From: Candidatus Methanomethylophilaceae archaeon
GTDB lineage: Archaea; Thermoplasmatota; Thermoplasmata; Methanomassiliicoccales; Methanomethylophilaceae
NCBI GenBank assembly: GCA_017461225.1
Contig: JAFTYV010000004.1
Span: forward strand, 1 to 34,243
DNA: 34,243 bases
Direction of reading: 5' to 3'
The stretch's first letter is position 1. Every line of letters starts with the position of its first letter. Below the pieces are notes generated by a model. The model was not told where the DNA came from. It worked only from the letters and a program-made list of their open reading frames with translations, and made no database searches. Of the stretch, positions 15,528 to 24,135 are shown piece after piece. The position numbers and the translations under genes were made by a program.

Positions 15528-16841
15528 TCAGATCCTCCCGAACGCCTGTTCCAGGTCGGCTATGATGTCGTCTATGTGCTCCGTCCCCACCGAGAGCCTC
15601 ACCGTGGACCCCGTGATCCCCTGTTCCTCGAGCTCATCGTCGGTGAGCTGCGAGTGGGTGGTGCTGCGGGGGTGGATCACGAGGGACTTCACGTCCGCGA
15701 CGTTCGCCAGGAGGGAGAACAGCTTCAGGCCGTCGATGAACCTCTTCGTGGTCTCTTCGTCCGCGTCCAGTTCGAACGTGAATATGGATCCCGCCCCGTC
15801 CGGGAAGTACCTCTCGTACGTCGCGTGGCTGGGGTGGTCCTCCAGCGAGGGGTGGCTGACGCTCCTGACCTTCGGATGGTCCTTGAGGTAGTCGACCACC
15901 GCCAGCGCGTTGCTCACGTGCCTCTCCAGACGGAGGGACAGCGTCTCCAGACCCTGGAGCAGCACGAACGCGGACACCGGCGAGATGCACGCACCGGTAT
16001 CGCGGAGCAGCACCGCCCTGATCCTGGTCACGAAGGCCGTGTTCCCAAGGGCATCGTAGAACGATATCCCGTGGTAGCTGGCGTCCGGTTCCGAGAGGCC
16101 GGGGAACTTCCCGTTGCCCCAGTCGAAGCCGTCGCCCTCCACGATGACCCCTCCGAGGACGGTCCCGTGGCCGCCGATGAACTTCGTGGCGGACTCCACC
16201 ACGATGTCGGCCCCGTGCTCCAGCGGCCTCAGCAGGTACGGACTGGCGAACGTGTTGTCGACGATGAGGGGTATCCCGTGCCTGTGCGCGATCTCGGAGA
16301 GCCCTTCGAGGTCCGCCACATCGGAGTTGGGGTTCCCGAGGGTCTCGACGAAGAGCGCCCTGGTGTTCCCGTCGATGGCCGACTCCACCTCCGCGGGGTC
16401 GTCGGGATCCACGAACGTCGTGTCCACGCCGTACGAGCGCAGTGTGTGCTCGAACAGGTTGTACGTGCCGCCGTAGATCTTCTTCGAGGAGACGATGTTG
16501 TCCCCCGCTCTCGTGATGTTCAGCACGGAGTACGTTATGGCCGCCGCACCCGATGCCACGGCCAGGGCAGCGGTACCCCCCTCCAGTGCCGCGATGCGTT
16601 TCTCCAGGACGTCCTGGGTGGAGTTCGTGAGGCGTCCGTAGATGTTCCCCGGATCCCTGAGCCCGAACCTGTCCGCCGCATGCTGGGAGTCCCTGAACAC
16701 GTAGGATGTGGTCAGGTATATCGGGACCGCCCGTGAATCGGTGGCGGGATCTGGTTCCTCCTGGCCCACATGGAGCTGCAGTGTCTCGAACCTCCTCCCG
16801 TCCACGTTGTTCGGTCCCCTTGGAATGTTGTTGTGTGTCAT
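15528..16841 (-). CDS. metY: O-acetylhomoserine sulfhydrylase
   Basis: A 437-residue Cys/Met-metabolism PLP enzyme; makes homocysteine from O-acetylhomoserine and sulfide. Seen: FETLQLHVGQEEPDPATDSRAVPIYLTTSY at the N-terminus, NIYGRLTNST, and PLP lysine Lys220 in VESATKFIGGHGT. The length and the GHGT..GG segment favour MetY over cystathionine lyases/synthases. First gene of a sulfur/Fe-S operon, with GGAG 9 nt before the ATG, TTTAAATAAAT box A at 16884-16894 and a dyad just upstream of it. Confidence 0.92.
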   Translation of the reverse strand: MTHNNIPRGPNNVDGRRFETLQLHVGQEEPDPATDSRAVPIYLTTSYVFRDSQHAADRFGLRDPGNIYGRLTNSTQDVLEKRIAALEGGTAALAVASGAAAITYSVLNITRAGDNIVSSKKIYGGTYNLFEHTLRSYGVDTTFVDPDDPAEVESAIDGNTRALFVETLGNPNSDVADLEGLSEIAHRHGIPLIVDNTFASPYLLRPLEHGADIVVESATKFIGGHGTVLGGVIVEGDGFDWGNGKFPGLSEPDASYHGISFYDALGNTAFVTRIRAVLLRDTGACISPVSAFVLLQGLETLSLRLERHVSNALAVVDYLKDHPKVRSVSHPSLEDHPSHATYERYFPDGAGSIFTFELDADEETTKRFIDGLKLFSLLANVADVKSLVIHPRSTTHSQLTDDELEEQGITGSTVRLSVGTEHIDDIIADLEQAFGRI

Positions 16842-16883
16842 GTTGATCGACTCCGTCTTTCGACAGACTCTAAACCATCGTTG

Positions 16884-16894
16884 ATTTATTTAAA
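16884..16894 (-). promoter_or_regulatory. box A of metY-iscSU-cysK
   Basis: The minus strand reads TTTAAATAAAT, about 48 bp before the start, giving a leader of roughly 20 nt. Confidence 0.55.
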
Positions 16895-16901
16895 CCTATC
16901 A

Positions 16902-16917
16902 TTTACTAGGAATTAAC
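16902..16917 (-). promoter_or_regulatory. candidate operator upstream of metY
   Basis: The minus strand reads GTTAATTCCTAGTAAA, 14/16 identical to the dyad GTTAATTCCTATTAAC near pdxS (18600-18615). It lies directly upstream of the metY box A. The AATTCC/GGAATT core is reminiscent, from memory, of boxes bound by Rrf2-type CymR; the adjacent Rrf2 protein is the obvious candidate. Confidence 0.5.
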
Positions 16918-16975
16918 TGGGGTAAATGAAAGGTCCGGGATATGGGCAATTGGAAGATGGAGAAGGTTGTGGAGG

Positions 16976-16998
16976 GGGTCGGCCCGGGTCCGGGCCGT
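16976..16998 (-). terminator. GC hairpin after pdxT
   Basis: Stem of CGGCCCGG / CCGGGCCG type around 16980-16997, 35 bp after the pdxT stop on the minus strand, inside a GC-rich stretch. No U-tract is visible. Confidence 0.35.
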
Positions 16999-17029
16999 CG
17001 CCCCCTCGTGGTGGTCCGCCGATGGGCGG

Positions 17030-17620
17030 TCAGTTCCCGGCGGCGGTGCGCCGGCCGGACACCATGTCCAGGAAGTACCGGTGGACCCTGGTGTCCCCGG
17101 TGAGTTCGGGGTGGAACGAGGTGACGAGCTGGTTCCCGTACCTGGCCGCGACCGTATGCCCCCCGTGTTCCGTCAGGACGTGGACACCGTCACCCACCGA
17201 TTCGATGACGGGCGCCCTGATGAACTCCAACGGTACCCCGTCGAGGGGACCGAAGGACCCGGTGGCGGAGAAGCTGCCGAGCTGTCTGCCGTACGCGTTC
17301 CTCCTGACGGCGATGGGCATGGTCGCCAGGTGGGCGACGTGCCCGTCATCGATGCGTTCCGCCAGGAGGATCATCCCCGCACAGGTCCCGAATACGGGGA
17401 GCCCGTCGCGGATCATCGAGCGCAGCGCATCCCCCATGCCGAGGTCGGTGATGAGCTTGCCCTGGACGGTGCTCTCCCCGCCCGGGAGGACCAGCCCGTC
17501 CATCGGCCTCCCCAGGTCGCGGGCGTTCCTGATCTCGAAGCAGTCGGAACCCAGGGAGCGGAGCACGTCCGCGTGTTCGCGGAATGCCCCCTGGACGGCC
17601 AGGATGCCGATTGTCGCCAT
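17030..17620 (-). CDS. pdxT: PLP synthase glutaminase subunit PdxT
   Basis: A 196-residue class I glutamine amidotransferase that hydrolyses glutamine and feeds ammonia to PdxS. Seen: [23 protein letters not shown], nucleophile Cys in GTCAGMILLA, and the His/Glu pair in SFHPELTGD. Its ATG overlaps the pdxS stop by one base (TGATG), so translation is coupled. Length is typical. Confidence 0.95.
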   Translation of the reverse strand: MATIGILAVQGAFREHADVLRSLGSDCFEIRNARDLGRPMDGLVLPGGESTVQGKLITDLGMGDALRSMIRDGLPVFGTCAGMILLAERIDDGHVAHLATMPIAVRRNAYGRQLGSFSATGSFGPLDGVPLEFIRAPVIESVGDGVHVLTEHGGHTVAARYGNQLVTSFHPELTGDTRVHRYFLDMVSGRRTAAGN

Positions 17621-18513
17621 CACTGACCGCGCTCCGCCATCCTTATGTTCCCGATGCTCTCGATCTCGTCCCTGTTGATCCCCACCATGGCCTCCCCGAG
17701 GCCCGTGGAGACCTCGGCCAGGATCGATGCGTCGTCGTAGTTGGACACGGCCGTGACTATGGCCTCGGCCCTCCTCGCCGGGTCGCCGGATTTGAATATC
17801 CCCGATCCCACGAACACCCCGTCGGCACCGAGCTGCATCATGAGCGCGGCATCGGCGGGTGTGGCGATCCCCCCGGCGGCGAAGTTGACCACCGGCAGCC
17901 TGCCGTTCTCGTGGACGTACACAGCCAGGTCGAGGGGCACGCGGAGGTCCTTCGCGTACTCGTAGACCTCGTCGTCGCGCACGGAGCGGAGTCCCGAGAT
18001 CCCGGCGTTCAGGGCCCTCATGTGGGAGACCGCCTGGATCACGTCCCCCGTGCCGGGTTCCCCCTTGGTCCTGATCATGGACGCGCCCTCGGCCACCCTC
18101 CTCAGCGCCTCCCCCAGGTCCCTGGCACCGCAGACGAACGGGACGTCGAAGGCGGTCTTGTCGATGTGGTGCACATCGTCCGCGGGGGACAGGACCTCGG
18201 ACTCGTCTATGTAGTCGATGTCGATGGCCTGGAGGATCTGCGCCTCCACGAAGTGGCCTATCCTGCACTTGGCCATCACCGGGATGGACACCGCGTCCTG
18301 TATGCCCCTGATCATCCCGGGGTCGGACATCCTGGAGACCCCTCCGGCCGCCCTGATGTCCGCCGGGATCCTCTCCAGCGCCATGACGGCGCATGCACCC
18401 GCATCCTCCGCGATGCCTGCCTGCTCCGGGGTGGTCACATCCATTATGACCCCTCCCTTCAGCATCTGCGCCAGTTCCTTGTTCAATCCGTACCTTCTGT
18501 TGGATTCCATCAT
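17620..18513 (-). CDS. pdxS: PLP synthase subunit PdxS
   Basis: A 297-residue TIM-barrel that makes pyridoxal phosphate from ribose 5-phosphate, glyceraldehyde 3-phosphate and ammonia. The two catalytic lysines are in [10 protein letters not shown] and [42 protein letters not shown] is the diagnostic phosphate-binding region. The first of two adjacent ATGs is chosen because GGAAGTGA lies 6 nt before it. PLP made here is the cofactor of the neighbouring metY, iscS, cysK and trpB products. A dyad lies 87 bp upstream. Confidence 0.96.
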   Translation of the reverse strand: MMESNRRYGLNKELAQMLKGGVIMDVTTPEQAGIAEDAGACAVMALERIPADIRAAGGVSRMSDPGMIRGIQDAVSIPVMAKCRIGHFVEAQILQAIDIDYIDESEVLSPADDVHHIDKTAFDVPFVCGARDLGEALRRVAEGASMIRTKGEPGTGDVIQAVSHMRALNAGISGLRSVRDDEVYEYAKDLRVPLDLAVYVHENGRLPVVNFAAGGIATPADAALMMQLGADGVFVGSGIFKSGDPARRAEAIVTAVSNYDDASILAEVSTGLGEAMVGINRDEIESIGNIRMAERGQ

Positions 18514-18599
18514 CGGTGTTCACTTCCGATACGGACCCCTCCCCATACCGGTCTCCCGGATGCGCGGGGTCCTGTCGTATCCAGGCGGTGCTCATATTT

Positions 18600-18615
18600 G
18601 TTAATTCCTATTAAC
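18600..18615. promoter_or_regulatory. candidate operator upstream of pdxST
   Basis: GTTAATTCCTATTAAC, an inverted repeat with arms GTTAAT / ATTAAC, in an A+T island (18593-18635) that also supplies box A-like sequences for pdxS. Matches the metY dyad at 14 of 16 positions. Confidence 0.5.
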
Positions 18616-18713
18616 TACTATTAATAAGGTTTTACCTCCGCACGGGGCAGATGGGTGTTTGTCCGTGGGAACGGGGCGGAGGCCCACCCGTCCCCACGGT
18701 CGGGACGGGTCCC

Positions 18714-20032
18714 TCAGAGTGCGGACGACTGCATGGTGCCGTCCAGGAACTGTCCGTACCCGTGCAGGTCGATCAGTCCGTGGCCCGAGAGGCAGAACAC
18801 TATGGTCCTCCCCTCGCCGGTGGCCCTGCATTCCAGTGCCCTGTCTATGGCGGCCTTCACCGCATGGCAGGACTCGGGGGCCGGCACGATGCCCTCCGCC
18901 TTGGCGAACATCACCCCTGCCTCGAAGGTCTGCAGCTGGTCGTACGACACGGCGCTCAGCATCCCGCTGTCGTACGCCGCGGACACCAGGGGCGACATCC
19001 CGTGGTACCTGAGTCCGCCGGCGTGTATGCCCTTCGGGATGAACCCGCTGCCGAGGGTGTACATCATCAGCAGGGGAGTCATCCCAGCCGTGTCCCCGTG
19101 GTCGTATCTGAACTCCCCCTCGGTGAGGGAGGGTGCCGCCTCCGGTTCCACGGCGACGATCTCGCAGTCGCTCCTGCCGCGCATCTTCTCGTACATCATG
19201 GGGAACGTGAATCCGGCGAAGTTCGACCCTCCGCCCACGCAGGCTATCATGCAGTCCGGTTCGATCTCCCCGATCCTCATCTGTTCGAGCGTCTCGAGTC
19301 CGATCACGGTCTGGTGCAGCATGACGTGGTTCAGCACGCTCCCCAGCGCGTAGCACGTGTGATCGTCGCCGACGGCCATCTCGCATGCCTCCGATATCGC
19401 TATGCCCAGCGAACCGGTGGTGTCGGGATGCTCGGACAGGACCTTGCGTCCGAACGACGTGACGTTGCTCGGCGAGGCGTGAACGGTCGCACCGTACATG
19501 TTCATCAGGGTCTTCCTGAACGGCTTCTGGTCGTAGCTCCCCCTGACCATGAACACCGTAGTGTCGATGTCGAACAGGTTGGAGACCATGGACAGGGCCG
19601 TCCCCCACTGTCCCGCCCCCGTCTCGGTGGTGAGGGTGTGGATGCCCTCCTCCGCGTTGTAGTACGCCTGGGCGAGTGCCGTGTTCCCCTTGTGGCTTCC
19701 CAACGGGCTCATGTCCTCCCTCTTGAAGTATATCCTCGCAGGGGTCTTCAGCATCCTCTCGAGGTGGTACGCCCTCTGCAGGGGGCGGGCCTGTTGAGGG
19801 ACACCAGGTTGTCCCTGACCTCGTCGGGGATGTCTATGAACCTCTCCCTGGACCCTTCCTGCCTGATGATCTCGTCGCAGAAGATCGGTCTGAAGTCCTC
19901 GGGTCTCGCGGGCTCCCCCGTGGACGGGTTCAACGGCGGGGCCAGTCCCGGAAGGTCCGCTGCAAGGTTGTACCACCTGCGGGGCATCTCCTCGGCATCC
20001 AATGTTATCCTAGCATCCTTGGGTGTTGCCAT
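18714..20032 (-). CDS. trpB: TrpB2-type tryptophan synthase beta chain, frameshifted
   Basis: Two frames together encode one TrpB2 protein of about 440 residues. The first (from ATG at 20032: MATPKDARITLDAEEMPRRW...) has the N-terminal extension of TrpB2; at about residue 80 the frame fails in LVSLNRPAP, and the continuation (LQRAYHLERMLKTPARIYFKRED) is one base off. The break is in a C5 run on the minus strand (19781-19785), which one more C would repair. All later motifs are intact: PLP lysine in GSHKGNT, TETGAGQWG, and CVGGGSNFAG. TrpB joins indole and serine. Either a sequencing or assembly deletion in a homopolymer, or a very recent inactivation. No trpA is nearby. It starts about 29 bp after a TATA-like ATAAAATT. 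Confidence 0.85.
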
Positions 20033-20258
20033 GAGGGTGGTATCGAGGTCTTGTATTAGAATTTTATGTATAATTTTGTGTAGTAATGTATTTTTTTATA
20101 CATTGATGAATTAAAAAGTTGATAATTTGTTGATGAATATGCATGGTTGTTGACCGGAAACGGATCGAGCCTCCCGATGATGAAAGTCCGTGGACGCTTG
20201 GAACCGTCCCCGGTGTGTCCCGGATGAGGTCCGGCCCCCGGGAGGGCCGGACCGGTGT
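20033..20258. other. A+T island with trpB promoter, and terminator of the next gene
   Basis: 20040-20150 is strikingly A+T-rich, with several TATA-like words on the minus strand for trpB; 20150-20258 is GC-rich and ends in a strong hairpin. No gene seen. Confidence 0.5.
20228..20253 (-). terminator. hairpin after the secreted protein gene
   Basis: Perfect 10-bp stem GGTCCGGCCC / GGGCCGGACC with a 6-nt loop, starting 5 bp past the stop of the gene ending at 20259. Confidence 0.55.
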
Positions 20259-21140
20259 TCAGGATGCCCTCCGGAGGCTCTCCCCGACCCACCCGATGAT
20301 GTAGTCGATGAGATCCTGGCCCATCAGGTCGGTGGACGTCACGCCCTTCCCGACCTCGGACGACACGAGAACGACCGTGTACGCGGAACCGCCGTATGCA
20401 ATGGTCCCGAGGGCCCCGTCGAGCCTGGACACGTCGCCCTTCAGGATGACCAGCCCCTCGGACGACATCGTCTCCTGCAGTTCCCGTACCGACTCGTAGG
20501 TCAGGCCATCGATGTACCCGTCGGTGATGTCGACGGTCGTCACACCGAACCCCGTGACGGACACACCCTCGGCGATCCTGTCGAGACCGTACGTGTCCTC
20601 CCATGGGTACACGGACGGGGTCAGCTGGACCCTGTAGGTGTCCGAGACCGACGGCGAGTGGGTCACCGTGAATGAAATAACATCCGAGGACGGATCCGAC
20701 ACGGTGGATTCGACCACGAGGGTCCCGCGGCCGCCCATGGCGTCACCGGCGTCCGGTGCCTCGCCGACGACGATCCTCGTGTAGCCGTCCCTTCCGTCCG
20801 CATCCCCCACGACGACCGTGCCGTGTCCCCCGCGGTAGCTGCTGTGCCAATCCCCGAGAACCACCTCGTCCCCCAGGAGGACGGACATCCCGTCCCTATC
20901 CCCCTCCGCCACATGCATGTCCGCGACGAGTCTGATGCCCAGTTCGCCGTCACGGTCGGTCACGGTGAACGTTCCCGACATGCCGGATCCCGTGTCGGGA
21001 TCGACGGATGTGAAATCCCTGGTGTTCACGATGGTCTCCGTACCGGTCCCATCCCCGTCCGTGTCGAGGACGATGATGGCGGCCATCGCCGCGATGATGG
21101 CGATGATGACCAGTGCCATGGCCGATGTCTTGATGTCCAT
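20259..21140 (-). CDS. membrane-anchored extracellular protein, unknown function
   Basis: A 293-residue protein with an N-terminal anchor (about residues 5-26, rich in Ile/Ala/Met), an acidic Asp/Gly/Thr-rich beta domain (to about 170) and a C-terminal alpha/beta segment that could hold a second domain. ATG at 21140 is chosen because AGGTGG lies 6 nt before it; the upstream TTG extension has no such support. Layout recalls the secreted pair at 8525-9678. Not assigned to a family. Confidence 0.68.
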   Translation of the reverse strand: MDIKTSAMALVIIAIIAAMAAIIVLDTDGDGTGTETIVNTRDFTSVDPDTGSGMSGTFTVTDRDGELGIRLVADMHVAEGDRDGMSVLLGDEVVLGDWHSSYRGGHGTVVVGDADGRDGYTRIVVGEAPDAGDAMGGRGTLVVESTVSDPSSDVISFTVTHSPSVSDTYRVQLTPSVYPWEDTYGLDRIAEGVSVTGFGVTTVDITDGYIDGLTYESVRELQETMSSEGLVILKGDVSRLDGALGTIAYGGSAYTVVLVSSEVGKGVTSTDLMGQDLIDYIIGWVGESLRRAS

Positions 21141-21198
21141 TTGGTCCACCTGCACGTCCAATCGTCGGGGCCGTTTTTCAACATGTTGTTTCTGATGG

Positions 21199-22903
21199 GA
21201 TTATTATTCTGTGACTTAAATAAAATATATTTAATGATTGATAAAATTTTATATATAATATTGAAGATAAACAACAGGTAACAGAACATGACCGGGAACA
21301 GGGCGGAAAGGTACGTCTACGGTTACAGGACGTCTGCGGACGGGAGGCGCGTCAGGGAGTACAGGGGCAGGGTCGATCCGGAAACGGGGGAGCTCGGGGT
21401 CCCGCGGCGCAGGGTCCCCCGGCCGTCCGGGCCGGGATACATCTCGTCACGCGACCTGGGGAACGTCCTGATCCTGTACGAGGCGGCCCGCGGGCTCGGA
21501 CTCCCCGAGGACCTGGGGGAGGTGTTCGGGAAGGATGCCCCTTGGATCCTCGCCCTGTCCATGGTGCAGGCGATCGGCACGGAGCCCGTGTCCGGTTCCA
21601 TGCACAGTCTCTCCCGCACGTGCATAGCCGACGTCCTGGACCTGCGTTTCCCCTCCGACGGCCGCATCCCCATCGGGTGCACCGCCACCGTCTCCGATCT
21701 CGGGAGGTTCTTCGACCTCCGTTCCGCAAGGTGCCCGGGGAGGTACCTGGTCGGCGTACACGTGGGATCGTCCGGCGGACCGACGATGCGTCCCGCGGTG
21801 ATGGGCGAGGGGATCCTCAGGACGGAGGGCGGCTCCAACGTGCTGGTGTCCCTGACACCCGAGGGTGTGCCCGTGTCCATGCTGGCGATGTCCGGTTCAC
21901 CCCGCGACGTGGAGACGATGTGCCGTTTCGTGTCCGGTGCCCGCGGGGCCGGGGAGGTGACGCTCATCCTCCAGAGCGCGTTCACGGATGCGGGGTCGCT
22001 GACCAGGTTCCTCCGTCTGGGTGTCGACACCGTGGCGACGTCCACCCTGCTCCCGCCGCCGGTCGCGAGGATAGCGGAACGCATCGGCGACAGGTCTCTG
22101 TGCACCGAGGGGAGGACCGTGGACGGTCACCGCTGCCTTTACACCCGGGGCCGCATCGGCGTTATGGACGGGGGCACCCGTGTCACGTACCTGGACGGAT
22201 CCGATCCGCGTCTCCGGGACTGCACCCACGTCCTGGACGTGTACCCCACCCTGGACACGGTCGTGAACCGCAGGGGCCGCTCCGCCCTAGACACCAGGGT
22301 GTCGGAGGTCCGTTCGGAGCTGGAGGGGCTCGTCTCGGACGATCCCGACGGGGACTTCCGCATGGTAGCCAGGGATGCCGTGCCGTACCTCCGCCACACC
22401 GTCCGTCCGGACGGGACCATGCACGTGTCCGCCCGGCATGATGTCCTGGACCCGATGAGGAGGAGGGTCGGGATGTACGTCACCATCACCACCGGGTCGG
22501 ACTGGGACCGTGCCGTCGGCCTGCTGTCGATGGCGGACGACACGCTGTCCGACCTCGGTCCGCCGCTGGACGTCCTGGACGACGGGGATCCGTCGAAGGG
22601 TTCTGACGGACACAGGTTCGACAGACTGCTGCGTCTGGTGTCGGCGATGATGCTGGCACGGGTCCGCGGTGTGCTGCGTTCGTCCGGGATCCCGTTGGAT
22701 CCCAGGGTGGCCCTATCGATGGCGTCCGGACTGCGTCTGGTGACCATAGGGGACGAGGAGGCGGTGACGGATCCGGACGGTGCGGCGGAGATGGTGCTCA
22801 GGGCGTTCGGGATAGAACTATGATGTGTTAGTTGTTCCAATGAAGATATATCTATTTTCCTATAATTTAAAATAATATGAAATAAGAACACGGAACAATA
22901 ATC
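21199..22903 (+). mobile_element. possible relic or domesticated IS element
   Basis: The transposase-like ORF is bracketed by an imperfect 15-bp inverted repeat: GATTATTATTCTGTG at 21199-21213 and the complement of GATTATTGTTCCGTG at 22889-22903 (13 of 15 identical). I see no target-site duplication. Both flanks are A+T-rich, so such a repeat could arise by chance; the boundary is tentative. Confidence 0.3.
21288..22823 (+). CDS. IS4/IS1634-like transposase-related protein lacking catalytic acids
   Basis: An intact 511-residue ORF. The N-terminus RYVYGYRTSADGRRVREYRGRVDPETGEL is like the start of many archaeal IS4/IS1634 transposases, and the ILYEAARGLGLPEDLGEVF.....ILALSMV segment fits the next conserved block. 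In the RNase-H-like core the first Asp block reads YLVGVHVGSSG and the second reads LILQSAFTDAGSL where DxGF is usual, and no Glu is evident in the third, so it is probably unable to transpose. Yet the frame is uninterrupted and codon bias equals that of neighbours, which suggests selection for another, perhaps DNA-binding, role. Box A TTTTATATATAAT at about 21246-21258. Family placement is by pattern and moderately sure. Confidence 0.5.
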   Translation: MTGNRAERYVYGYRTSADGRRVREYRGRVDPETGELGVPRRRVPRPSGPGYISSRDLGNVLILYEAARGLGLPEDLGEVFGKDAPWILALSMVQAIGTEPVSGSMHSLSRTCIADVLDLRFPSDGRIPIGCTATVSDLGRFFDLRSARCPGRYLVGVHVGSSGGPTMRPAVMGEGILRTEGGSNVLVSLTPEGVPVSMLAMSGSPRDVETMCRFVSGARGAGEVTLILQSAFTDAGSLTRFLRLGVDTVATSTLLPPPVARIAERIGDRSLCTEGRTVDGHRCLYTRGRIGVMDGGTRVTYLDGSDPRLRDCTHVLDVYPTLDTVVNRRGRSALDTRVSEVRSELEGLVSDDPDGDFRMVARDAVPYLRHTVRPDGTMHVSARHDVLDPMRRRVGMYVTITTGSDWDRAVGLLSMADDTLSDLGPPLDVLDDGDPSKGSDGHRFDRLLRLVSAMMLARVRGVLRSSGIPLDPRVALSMASGLRLVTIGDEEAVTDPDGAAEMVLRAFGIEL

Positions 22904-22950
22904 TTCGTATGCAACAATCGTTTATCAACACCGGAGTCGGTTACGGAACC

Positions 22951-24135
22951 ATGACAACTATTGAAAGGAAGGGTGGGCGTCTGATGTGTGCGCTCATCCT
23001 GTCCGTGATGCTGGTGGCGGTATCAGTGACAGTCCCCTGCGACACCGTGTATGCTGCATCCGGTGACGATTCGGAGGTCGTGACGGACCGTATGATCCTG
23101 GTCATCATATCCCTGTTCGCCTCGGTCCTGTTCCTCGCGGCCTCCATCCTGTTCTATCGGAAGAACACGGCGGGAACCACGGGGTCCGCATCCGGGGGAT
23201 TCCGCGAGGGCGTCATGGACGACACCTACGGCGCACATCTGGAGGGGTCGGAACTGGTCCTCTGCACGGCACTCGGCGGCAGCCGTCACGCCGTCCGCAC
23301 CATGGACGGGGGTTCCGTGGAGGGGATCCTCCCCGGGACGTACCGGTTGGTGTACCAGGCCACGGACCTCCGTGGCAGGACCGTGGGTGACACGGTGGTG
23401 ACCGAGGACGCGGTGTCCCGCGAGCTCGCACTCGCAGTGTGCCGTCTCGATGTCCCTGCGGGGGCACTCACCGTGTACACCCCGTCGAGGGACGACGCAC
23501 ATGCACTCGTGTCGGAGGCCATGGACGGAGGGGAACCGGTCGAATACGGGTCCTCCACAGGTCTGCTCGGTGTCGACATGTGCTGTATGCGCGTCCACCA
23601 TGGCGAGGTGGTCCCCGGACGCATGTGTCTCTTCGGACCGTTCCAGGATCCAGATGACGCGCGCAGGGGCATGGACCGTATGTTCGGGTTCCATCCACTC
23701 GAGGGCTCCTGGACCCTCCGTCTCGCAGTGGACCTCGGGGGCACCGACTGGACCATCATGTGTCCGGACGGTGTCGCGGGCATCCGCGAGGGGGATTTCC
23801 ACATCCTGGCGGACGTGGACTTCGCGAAGCTGGGCATCGGTGATGACCGCCGTGCCACGGTGGTGTCGTCGGAACCCGTGTCCCGTGACATCGCACTCAG
23901 GATATGCTCCGACAGGGGCCGGTTAGGGATGCTGTCCGTGTACACGCCTCTGCGTGGGGATGCCCTGCAGCTGGCCTCCGAGGCGTCGGACCGCAGACCC
24001 GTGGAGGTGACGGTCGCCGGGAGGCTCCCGAGGGGCACATCGGCCTGCTTCACCGTCCATGGCGGGAAGTGGTCCCCCAGGGTGTTCCACGGACCTCTGG
24101 ACCTGTCCGAAGCGGACGGCGGTACCGATGGGTGA
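22951..24135 (+). CDS. two-TM protein with duplicated extracytoplasmic domain
   Basis: 394 residues. Two hydrophobic helices (about 13-34 and 46-68) precede a large hydrophilic part made of two similar units: one containing VTEDAVSRELALAVC...GALTVYTPSRDDAHALVSEA, the other VSSEPVSRDIALRIC...GMLSVYTPLRGDALQLASEA, each preceded by a beta segment and followed by a V.HG....GR.. FGP(F/L) segment. So a domain was duplicated inside the gene. The start is set by CGTTTATCAAC (22918-22928) 26 bp upstream. The next gene overlaps by 8 nt. No family recognised. Confidence 0.68.
   Translation: MTTIERKGGRLMCALILSVMLVAVSVTVPCDTVYAASGDDSEVVTDRMILVIISLFASVLFLAASILFYRKNTAGTTGSASGGFREGVMDDTYGAHLEGSELVLCTALGGSRHAVRTMDGGSVEGILPGTYRLVYQATDLRGRTVGDTVVTEDAVSRELALAVCRLDVPAGALTVYTPSRDDAHALVSEAMDGGEPVEYGSSTGLLGVDMCCMRVHHGEVVPGRMCLFGPFQDPDDARRGMDRMFGFHPLEGSWTLRLAVDLGGTDWTIMCPDGVAGIREGDFHILADVDFAKLGIGDDRRATVVSSEPVSRDIALRICSDRGRLGMLSVYTPLRGDALQLASEASDRRPVEVTVAGRLPRGTSACFTVHGGKWSPRVFHGPLDLSEADGGTDG

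Noticed and set aside
13986-16736. 916-codon plus-strand open frame opposite metY-iscS-iscU
   Set aside because: Antisense shadow of three well-identified genes. Long open antisense frames are expected at this GC content.
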